Assembly: GCA_947456965.1 (NCBI GenBank)
Contig: CANGTU010000002.1
Location: forward strand, 47,472 to 111,471
Direction: 5' to 3'
Source: Flavobacteriales bacterium
GTDB taxonomy: Bacteria; Bacteroidota; Bacteroidia; Flavobacteriales_D; Sanyastnellaceae
DNA: 64,000 bases
A program made the translations under genes and the position numbers. The notes beneath the pieces were generated by a model. It did not search any database, had not been told where the DNA came from, and worked only from the letters and a program-made list of their open reading frames with translations. This document shows positions 45,320-51,905 of this stretch, piece by piece; position 1 is the first letter of the stretch, and each line of letters begins with the position of its first letter.

Positions 45320-46768
45320 TCACCACACCGGACAAGGCACAGGAGAAAATTGTCGCCCCTTTCGGGCGGGTTTCTTCTTCATCGGCCTGTTGCTGCATTT
45401 CCAATGTTTGAATGCGGTATATCGGATACTCACGTACACATCAGCGCCAAACAGCGTGCGCCGGAACAGCGGACCGAAAAGATTGTCGCTCCCCACCACG
45501 ATGCTGTTGAGCCGAAGCATAGCCCCCACCTGCGGATAGCGAAACTCATGAAGTGAAATGGGCAAGGCCAGCTCCAGCCGCTTCGACTCCCAGCGCGGAA
45601 TGATGCCCATATAGGATGGGCGCTGAACACCCAGGCGGTTGCGCCATGGAATACCGGCCGTGAGCACGGAATGAACGTAGAAGCCATGCTTGAAGAAATA
45701 ATCAAACTGCACAGACAATGCGGTGGGGAGCATCATGGTGAAGCGATCCAAGTCGCTGTTATCCTGCGCTGCGAGCAATCCCGAGCGAAGCAGACTATCG
45801 AGATCCTCCACATCCTCCACCTGCGTATCCTCATAATTGTCCCATTCATGCTGCTCCGTTTGATTGATCTGGTTGCGGTAAAATGGCGCACGGAAGCGAA
45901 CTCTGCCGATATCCAGCACTGACACACCGAGGCGGTATCTGTACCCACCATCAGAGCATGGGCTGTGGGGAACATAGTTATCCGACTGCAGGAGTCGTTG
46001 CTTGAAGGTAATCCCCATATCAACACCCCATCCACCACCGTTATTCCAGTTGAGGGACTCACTTCCGGGGTCATTGAATCCATATTCACCCTGAAAGTTC
46101 CCGGTGCGCATCGAGTTGCTGTCATTCACGATGTAGCTCCAGTCGTCCAGTCGCATCCCCGCTCCTGCTATCCCAATCATCCTGCGCACCGTGATGCCTG
46201 CCTGGGTGATCCTATTCCCGTTGCGCGACACAATGGTCCCATAGGAAACACCGATTTCCCCCCACGCCAACCCGCCCACACGAGCATCGGTGACCTGATG
46301 CTGAATGCCCATCTGAGGCCTGTATTGAAACCCTTCGGTGAGGTAATAGCCCAGACTTTCCGGAATACCGCGCACATCCGCTACGGTGCGCACACGGGTG
46401 AGCAAGGCAAAAGCATGCTCGCGCACAGCAAAAGCCGCAGAAGGTCCCCATACTTCCGCATCCACATAAGCGAGATAGGGCGCATTTTCACGACGATAAG
46501 ATGGAAGCGGCGTGCTTTCAGGATCGCGAAGCGAATACGAACCTTGTGGCAAGTGTGCCAGATTATTGCGACCAAAAACACCCGCACCGGCAAGCTGAAT
46601 ATCCAGAAACGCTTTGGAATCCACCAGCGTGGATGGATTGTTCCAGACCGTGTTGACCGGCGAGTAGTTACTGCCGGACAATCCTAGCTGATCCTGCGCT
46701 GTGAGGATTCCGCCAACCGCGAAGAAGGCGGTAAGCACCAAGGCTCTTATGTGCCACGATTGGCGCAT
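45320..46768 (-). CDS. DUF5723 family outer-membrane beta-barrel protein
   Basis: 482 residues. Signal peptide (1-24, ending GGILTAQ). Mature part begins with the DUF5723 hallmark SNYSPVNTVWNNPSTLVDSKAFLDIQLAG and goes on with many amphipathic strands (VGGLAWGEIGVSYGTIV, LSVQFDYFFKHGFYVHSVLTAGIPW, LNSIVVGSDNLFGPLF). The C-terminal ~25 residues are basic and Lys/Arg-rich, an unusual tail. FadL-like barrels of unknown cargo. A terminator-like hairpin stands 15 bp before the ATG. Confidence 0.8.
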   Translation of the reverse strand: MRQSWHIRALVLTAFFAVGGILTAQDQLGLSGSNYSPVNTVWNNPSTLVDSKAFLDIQLAGAGVFGRNNLAHLPQGSYSLRDPESTPLPSYRRENAPYLAYVDAEVWGPSAAFAVREHAFALLTRVRTVADVRGIPESLGYYLTEGFQYRPQMGIQHQVTDARVGGLAWGEIGVSYGTIVSRNGNRITQAGITVRRMIGIAGAGMRLDDWSYIVNDSNSMRTGNFQGEYGFNDPGSESLNWNNGGGWGVDMGITFKQRLLQSDNYVPHSPCSDGGYRYRLGVSVLDIGRVRFRAPFYRNQINQTEQHEWDNYEDTQVEDVEDLDSLLRSGLLAAQDNSDLDRFTMMLPTALSVQFDYFFKHGFYVHSVLTAGIPWRNRLGVQRPSYMGIIPRWESKRLELALPISLHEFRYPQVGAMLRLNSIVVGSDNLFGPLFRRTLFGADVYVSIRYTAFKHWKCSNRPMKKKPARKGRQFSPVPCPVW

Positions 46769-46775
46769 GCGGTCA

Positions 46776-46803
46776 GAAAAACGGTCAGCGATTGTCGCTG
46801 ACC
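46776..46803 (-). terminator. Terminator-like hairpin between the FKBP gene and the DUF5723 gene
   Basis: Minus strand: perfect 9-bp stem GGTCAGCGA / TCGCTGACC with a 3-nt loop, then GTTTTTC. It ends only 8 nt before the DUF5723 ATG. It could end the nrnA-gldI-FKBP transcript, or attenuate entry into the next gene. Confidence 0.75.
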
Positions 46804-46813
46804 ATGCAATATA

Positions 46814-47662
46814 TCAATCAAGGGGGGCATTTACCCCCATCACTTCCACATCAAAATACACCGGTGTGTGTGGAGGAACGATTCCCGTACTCGAACCTTG
46901 CTCGCCAAATGCCAGGTATGACGGCATAAAGATGAGGGCTCGCTCTCCCTCACGGAGAAAGCTGAGTCCGTATTGCAGACCGGGAATGAGTTGCCCCGGA
47001 CGTCCAAAAGGAAAGACCATTTCCGTGAGCGGATCCAGGCGAACGCCATTCAGCAAATAACTATTGTACCGGATATGAACCTCGCGACCAGCGGCTACCG
47101 AATCACCGGGAGCGACCGACTGCCGGATGATGGTCAGCTTGCCGTGCTGCTCTGCCTGAGGCCAGTCGTGTATAAGAGCCAGTTCAATGGCCTCGTGTTC
47201 TTCCATCTCCCCTTGCTGCGCTGCAGACTGCAGGTGGTCCAGGTACTGCTGCTGATTGAACACCTTCACCACCTGGAGCCTCAGCCGGATCCAGCCATCC
47301 CGTTGAATGCCTGAAGAGTCCGTGAAAGCAGCCAGCCACTCCCGACTGAAATCCTGCCAGGGCATTCCGATGGTAATCGCCTCTCCGGATTCCATGGCCG
47401 CGATAATCTCGTGGAGAGCTCCCGAAGAATCAGCTGGCCAACCGGAATAGATATCCGACGGTTCACTTGCTGACGTATCCGAGGCATTGGAGATACCAAA
47501 CGACAGCAGCACATACTTGCATGTATCCATCAGCCCCTCTCCATTTCCGAAGCGGTCGAGTCGACGGTACCAGCCATTGTCCAACTGCTCATATCCCTGC
47601 CATTCCGAATGGCAGCCCGCAAGAGCAGCCGCCGCGAGCGAGATGAAGATAAACGGCCTCAT
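46814..47662 (-). CDS. FKBP-type peptidyl-prolyl isomerase lipoprotein
   Basis: 282 residues. Lipobox Cys17 (AAAALAGCHSEW). Two FKBP-like regions: a degenerate first one (about 30-120, with MPWQDFSREWLAAF) and a C-terminal canonical one (about 165-282; DSVAAGREVHIRYNSYLLNG, LIPGLQYGLSFLREGERALIFMPSYLAFGEQG, IVPPHTPVYFDVEVM). Periplasmic protein folding; anchored to a membrane. Overlaps the GldI-like gene by 4 bp, so the two isomerases are made together. Confidence 0.9.
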   Translation of the reverse strand: MRPFIFISLAAAALAGCHSEWQGYEQLDNGWYRRLDRFGNGEGLMDTCKYVLLSFGISNASDTSASEPSDIYSGWPADSSGALHEIIAAMESGEAITIGMPWQDFSREWLAAFTDSSGIQRDGWIRLRLQVVKVFNQQQYLDHLQSAAQQGEMEEHEAIELALIHDWPQAEQHGKLTIIRQSVAPGDSVAAGREVHIRYNSYLLNGVRLDPLTEMVFPFGRPGQLIPGLQYGLSFLREGERALIFMPSYLAFGEQGSSTGIVPPHTPVYFDVEVMGVNAPLD

Positions 47663-48177
47663 TCGAGATCAAGCACGTGTAGATCGTAGATAACGGTGCT
47701 CTCCTGTGGGATACAGCCCGAGTCACCCGTAAATCCGAAAGCCAGGTGAGACGGCATCACCAGATGCGCCTTGTCGCCGGTGCGCATGAGCAAGAGCACT
47801 TCATGCAGACCAGACTCGACGGCATCCTTGCCTATGACAAACCGTGCGGGATGCAGACGATCTGCCGTGTAACACACCTTGCCATCCATCAGGCTGATGG
47901 TGTAAGCCACCACGGCCACCTGACCGTTAGTGCCCTTGGGACCTGTTCCCTGCTCGTAGATCCAATAATGGAGTCCGGTACCGGTCACCGAAACAGGCCA
48001 TTGTTTTTCGAGGCAGAATGCCTTGATGCGTTCATCCTCCTGCTGATGCCGGCGGCGGTTGGACTCGATGAGAGCCTCCTGAATATCCCTGTAGTCCGCC
48101 TGCGATGATTCACGCTGGTCGCGGCAACCATTGCAGCCCAGCAGCGCGCAGCAAAGGATAATGAACATCGTTCTCAT
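47659..48177 (-). CDS. gldI: GldI-like FKBP-type peptidyl-prolyl isomerase lipoprotein
   Basis: 172 residues. Lipoprotein signal with Cys-rich lipobox (CCALLGCNGC). One FKBP domain in the C-terminal ~100 residues: GQVAVVAYTISLMDGKV, SGLHEVLLLMRTGDKAHLVMPSHLAFGFTGD and a closing strand TVIYDLHVLDLE. Matches the length and layout of gliding-motility lipoprotein GldI, which in Bacteroidota supports folding of gliding/T9SS components. Second gene of the nrnA-gldI-FKBP run, with 4-bp overlaps on both sides. The gldI assignment rests on context and size. Confidence 0.7.
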   Translation of the reverse strand: MRTMFIILCCALLGCNGCRDQRESSQADYRDIQEALIESNRRRHQQEDERIKAFCLEKQWPVSVTGTGLHYWIYEQGTGPKGTNGQVAVVAYTISLMDGKVCYTADRLHPARFVIGKDAVESGLHEVLLLMRTGDKAHLVMPSHLAFGFTGDSGCIPQESTVIYDLHVLDLE

Positions 48178-49205
48178 GCCTTCAGGATCTCTTCGCGGAG
48201 CGCCATCACCTCGATCCGGAACCGGGCTATTGCCTCTTCCACGGACTCAGGGCTGCTGCCACCCGCTGCGTTCATATGCCCGCCCCCATTCCATCCGCCG
48301 CGGGCAAAGCGGTTCACATCGAAGTAGCCTTTCGAGCGGAAAGAAACCTTGACCTCATTGGCACCTTCGCGGAAGAAGGCGGCCAGTTTGATACCGCGGA
48401 TGCTGAGTGCCTGATTGACGAGCCCTTCCGTATCGCCCGGGCGGTAATTGAAGCGCTCCAGTTCATCCCGCGTGAGCGCAATAAAAGCCACGGCACATTC
48501 CGGAATCACTTCGAGCTTTTCATTCAAGGCATAACCAATCAGCTTCAGCCGATCCTGCAGATTCGTGTCGTATACCTCGCGGTGCACCCGCGCATGGTCG
48601 AGTCCTCGCTCCATAAGTTCCGCCGCGATGCGGTGCGTATCCGGTGATACTGCAGGAAAACGGAATGAACCACTATCGGTCATGATACCACAATAAATAC
48701 ACTCCGCTGCACCGGCTGAAATATGATCCTTCCAGCCCAGTTGCACTGCCATGCGGTACACCATCTCCGCCGTGCTGCAAGCCCGCGTATCAGAGTAGGT
48801 CACTTCGGCAAAGGCCTCCGGCTGCTGGTGATGATCAATAAGGATAAATGGCGCCCTGCTCTTGCGCAGCTCCGTCTCCACTTCCGGGCCCGTGCGGCTC
48901 AGGTGGTTGTAATCCAACGAAACAAGAAGATCCGCTTCAGCAATCAGCTGCGACGAGCCCTGAGGGTCTTCGGAAAACACCCGCACGCCGTCGAAGCCCG
49001 GCATCCAACGCAGGAATTCCGGCACTTCATCCGGAACCAGCACAACGGCCTCCTTGCCCGCTGAGCGCAGGATGTGCCAGAGCCCGAGGGTTGAACCCAC
49101 TGCATCACCGTCGGGAGACTTGTGGGTGGTAATGACCGTGAGGCGGGCACCGGATACCAGTTCCTTTACCCGCTCTGCTGACTGCTCGCTGAGCCCTGTT
49201 GACAT
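48174..49205 (-). CDS. nrnA: DHH/DHHA1 phosphoesterase, NrnA-like oligoribonuclease
   Basis: 343 residues. Motifs: ITTHKSPDGDAVGSTLGL (metal motif I), LVSLDYNHLSRTG, ILIDHHQQPE (DHH), CGIMTDSGSF, and C-terminal DHHA1 with GGWNGGGHMNAAGG. NrnA degrades short RNA pieces and dephosphorylates pAp; some relatives cleave cyclic dinucleotides. First gene of its operon, with TACTTTTG ending 4 nt before the ATG. Confidence 0.93.
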   Translation of the reverse strand: MSTGLSEQSAERVKELVSGARLTVITTHKSPDGDAVGSTLGLWHILRSAGKEAVVLVPDEVPEFLRWMPGFDGVRVFSEDPQGSSQLIAEADLLVSLDYNHLSRTGPEVETELRKSRAPFILIDHHQQPEAFAEVTYSDTRACSTAEMVYRMAVQLGWKDHISAGAAECIYCGIMTDSGSFRFPAVSPDTHRIAAELMERGLDHARVHREVYDTNLQDRLKLIGYALNEKLEVIPECAVAFIALTRDELERFNYRPGDTEGLVNQALSIRGIKLAAFFREGANEVKVSFRSKGYFDVNRFARGGWNGGGHMNAAGGSSPESVEEAIARFRIEVMALREEILKA

Positions 49206-49209
49206 GCGT

Positions 49210-49217
49210 CAAAAGTA
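49210..49217 (-). promoter_or_regulatory. -7 element (TACTTTTG), leaderless arrangement, for nrnA
   Basis: Exact TAnnTTTG on the minus strand, 4 nt before the ATG; a TTCG stands 20 nt upstream of it at the -33 place. Confidence 0.62.
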
Positions 49218-49266
49218 AGGCCTCCCTCACGATGCAGCGAATCCTAAACTTGACGAACTTCGCGCC

Positions 49267-49767
49267 GTGCAGGCATATCGCATTTTCTTTCTCGCTATCC
49301 TCTGGATCGTCGCTCAGGCAGCACTGCCCCATACCTTCTACGTCAGCCATTCCACCATCTACCACCATGTGCAGGCCGGCAATATGGAAGTGACCATCCG
49401 CCTGTTTACCCATGACCTCGAGCGGGCGCTGGCCGGCGACAATCCCCTTGCCCTGCGCATCGGCGATGACAGGGAGTCGCCACTGGCCGACCATCTCGTA
49501 CGCGATTATGTGAAGCAGCATTTTTCTGTGATCATAGACAACCTGCCGGTGAATCTCAGCTACATAGGCAAAGAGGTGGAGCATGACCGGCTCTATGTGT
49601 ACTTCGAGTATCCGCCGCCAGTCGCATTTAATACGATGATCATCACGAATACCCTGCTCGTGGATGCCTTTCCCGGGCAGAAGAACTACCTCACCCTGGA
49701 GATGGCCGGCTGGAAGCAATCCCTGGTATTCACTGCCCAGCAGACCCGACAGATCGTGACCCGCTGA
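49267..49767 (+). CDS. DUF6702 family secreted protein
   Basis: 166 residues from a GTG. Signal peptide (1-20, AILWIVAQAALPHT). The family core HTFYVSHSTIYHH, NMEVTIRLFTHDLERAL and the C-terminal NTMIITNTLLVDAFPGQKNYL is visible; this is the DUF6702 pattern (HPFHVSVTE... RIFTDDLE). Unknown function, often near metallopeptidases. First gene of a run with nth; 7 bp before it. The upstream sequence TAAACTTG lies 16 nt before the GTG, and GAACTTCG ends 5 nt before it. Confidence 0.8.
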   Translation: MQAYRIFFLAILWIVAQAALPHTFYVSHSTIYHHVQAGNMEVTIRLFTHDLERALAGDNPLALRIGDDRESPLADHLVRDYVKQHFSVIIDNLPVNLSYIGKEVEHDRLYVYFEYPPPVAFNTMIITNTLLVDAFPGQKNYLTLEMAGWKQSLVFTAQQTRQIVTR

Positions 49768-49774
49768 TCCAGCC

Positions 49775-50389
49775 ATGACGCGAAAGGAAAAAGCCGCCAT
49801 GATTATCCGCGAACTGGAGAAGCTCTATCCCGAGACGCCCGTTCCTCTGGTCCATCGCGATGCTTACACCCTGCTCATCGCCGTGCTTCTGTCAGCCCAG
49901 TGCACCGATGAGCGCGTCAATAAGGTTACGCCGGAGCTGTTTCGACTGGCCGACAATCCGTTTGACATGGTGAAGAGAAAGGTGGCCGATATCGAGGCCA
50001 TTGTGCGGCCGTGCGGACTCTCACCCGCCAAGAGCCGCCACATCCATCGCCTTTCCGAATTGCTGATCGAGCGGCATAGTGGAATAGTTCCCGCAGACTT
50101 CGATGCGCTTGAGGCCCTTCCTGGCGTAGGACACAAGACCGCCAGCGTGGTGATGGCTCAAGCTTTCGGAGTGCCGGCGTTTCCCGTAGATACCCACATC
50201 CACCGCCTCATGGTGCGATGGAAGATGACCAACGGAAAGAGCGTGGAGCAAACCGAGCGTGATGCGAAGAAGTACTTTCCCGAGGAATTGTGGAATAAGC
50301 TCCACCTGCAGATCATCTTTTACGGACGCGAGTATTCACCTGCCCGAGGTGATCTTTCACGCGATTTTCTTACCGCCATGCTCCGATGA
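49775..50389 (+). CDS. nth: Endonuclease III (Nth) without the iron-sulfur cysteines
   Basis: 204 residues. HhH-GPD core intact: LLSAQCTDERVN, helix-hairpin-helix LPGVGHKTASVV with catalytic Lys121, and catalytic Asp139 (FPVDTHIHRLM), matching E. coli Lys120/Asp138. It removes oxidised pyrimidines and nicks the abasic site. The C-terminus, which in E. coli carries the Cys-x6-Cys-x2-Cys-x5-Cys iron-sulfur loop, here reads FYGREYSPARGDLSRDFLT and has no Cys at all. So this is a cluster-less form. ATGA overlap with the next gene. Confidence 0.92.
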   Translation: MTRKEKAAMIIRELEKLYPETPVPLVHRDAYTLLIAVLLSAQCTDERVNKVTPELFRLADNPFDMVKRKVADIEAIVRPCGLSPAKSRHIHRLSELLIERHSGIVPADFDALEALPGVGHKTASVVMAQAFGVPAFPVDTHIHRLMVRWKMTNGKSVEQTERDAKKYFPEELWNKLHLQIIFYGREYSPARGDLSRDFLTAMLR

Positions 50390-51288
50390 AGGGATTCCGA
50401 AACCACTACCGCAGATCCATGCCCTTGACCGAAAAGCTGGCCAAGGATGTGCGCTCTCTGGCCGGTGATATGTGGCGCTGGCTGCGCCATGGCGGCACAC
50501 TACCCGTGATCGTGGCATGGCCGGACTATCCCAGTAAAAAGACCACCCTCAGCAAGATTGCAGCCGCACTCGGCATGAGACTCACCAACAAACCCGTCAG
50601 CCGTCCCTCCATCATCCTCTACTTCGAGGACAGCACCACAGGCAGCGCTGACCCGTTGCTCGCACGTTACCCCGGAAATACCATACTGAATGCCGCGTGT
50701 ACCGATATTTCCAAAGAACACACGGATGAAGTCCATGGCGATGTATTCGGCTACGGACTCACCATAGACCCCACCACGTTCACCGGAAAGGCCGTTCAGA
50801 AGAGCAGCACCAACGCCCTCCACGATGGAAAAATCATCGATTGTCCGATAGCCCGGATCGAACCCGGTCAAGTGTATCAGCGGGTCATCGACAATCAATC
50901 GGGCGATCACCATGTGGTGGACTACCGCGTGCCCGTCATCGGGGGTGCAGTGCCCCTTGCCTACGCCAAATACAAGCGGCTCGAAGTCCGATTTACCAAT
51001 CAGGTCGAACGCTCCGAACTACTCATTCCATCGGCCCATTTCAGCCCCGAAGAACTGCATCAGCTCGGTGCCTTTGCCCGTGCGATGGGGGCTGACTTTT
51101 GCGAACTTGATGTCCTGCGGCATACCGTCGACGGCAGAATATACGTGGTTGATCTCAATAAAACACCCTACGGACCACCGGCAGGCCTGTCAGCCACCCA
51201 GCACTGGCAAGCTGTGCAACAGCTCACCGTCGCATTCAGCCAGCTTGCAGCAGCAACAAGAAAACCCGCGAAACCCAACCAACCCTGA
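50386..51288 (+). CDS. ATP-grasp-like protein of unknown function
   Basis: 300 residues, no signal peptide. The C-terminal part has an ATP-grasp-like metal-binding end: GADFCELDVLRHTVDGRIYVVDLNKTPYGPP, where ELD and VDLN would hold the Mg-ATP. The middle has VRFTNQVERSELLIPSAHFSPEEL. The N-terminal ~100 residues (LPVIVAWPDYPSKKTTLSKIAAALGMRLTNKP) look like the pre-ATP-grasp domain seen in ligases that act on sugars or peptides. No family name can be given. Coupled to nth upstream (ATGA) and to a membrane-protein gene downstream (TGATG). Confidence 0.6.
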   Translation: MKGFRNHYRRSMPLTEKLAKDVRSLAGDMWRWLRHGGTLPVIVAWPDYPSKKTTLSKIAAALGMRLTNKPVSRPSIILYFEDSTTGSADPLLARYPGNTILNAACTDISKEHTDEVHGDVFGYGLTIDPTTFTGKAVQKSSTNALHDGKIIDCPIARIEPGQVYQRVIDNQSGDHHVVDYRVPVIGGAVPLAYAKYKRLEVRFTNQVERSELLIPSAHFSPEELHQLGAFARAMGADFCELDVLRHTVDGRIYVVDLNKTPYGPPAGLSATQHWQAVQQLTVAFSQLAAATRKPAKPNQP

Positions 51289-51698
51289 TGATGCCCGCCT
51301 ACCTGCGCAATATCCTTTCTGTCATAGCCGGAGTGGTGTCCGGCAGTGTGGTCAATATGGGTATCATTCATTACGGAAGCATACTCATTCCATCACCCAA
51401 CGGTACTGACCTTACCACGGCCGAAGGCATCCGGGCAGCCCTTCCCCTGCTCGAGCCGAAGCATTATATTGTCCCCTTCCTCGCGCATGCGCTGGGCACC
51501 CTTCTCGGAGCACTACTGGCGCTCCGGCTATCCGGGCGCGCAAGCACCGCCTGGGTGCTCTCCCTGTTCTTCCAGATGGCCGGAATCGTAGCCGTATTCC
51601 AGATTCCTGCCCCCCTGTGGTTCAGCACTGCTGACCTCATCCTGGCTTACATCCCCATGGGCTGGCTCGCCACCCGACTGGTTCGGAAGCGCAGGTGA
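51288..51698 (+). CDS. Four-helix membrane protein
   Basis: 136 residues with four hydrophobic helices (about 8-30, 60-82, 88-106, 110-128) and an N-terminal SVIAGVVSGSVVNMG, a pattern common to a small, unnamed Bacteroidota inner-membrane family. ATG overlaps the preceding stop. No functional clue. The following 207 bp contain a run of eight T but no hairpin, then the promoter of the Mks-like operon. Confidence 0.65.
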   Translation: MMPAYLRNILSVIAGVVSGSVVNMGIIHYGSILIPSPNGTDLTTAEGIRAALPLLEPKHYIVPFLAHALGTLLGALLALRLSGRASTAWVLSLFFQMAGIVAVFQIPAPLWFSTADLILAYIPMGWLATRLVRKRR

Positions 51699-51808
51699 GC
51701 ACACCACGCGGTAACTGTATTTTTTTTCCACAACCCATTACCCTTTACAGGTGAAAACCAACCTGTTCATCAGGAGAATAGCGATTTATCCTCATTCCAT
51801 TAACACGC

Positions 51809-51840
51809 CTTGTACTCCGCCGGGGCGCCCGGTAGTTTTG
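51809..51840 (+). promoter_or_regulatory. Promoter of the Mks-like operon: -33 CTTG and -7 TAGTTTTG
   Basis: CTTG (51809-51812) and an exact TAnnTTTG (51833-51840) with a 20-nt spacer. The start codon is 65 nt downstream of the -7 box, leaving an untranslated leader of about 60 nt, unlike the leaderless genes elsewhere in the window. Confidence 0.65.
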
Positions 51841-51905
51841 TTCATTGCCTTGGAGCAGTGGCCTGAGCCGCCGTCTGACCTGAAGGCACCAATACCTGAA
51901 CAAGC

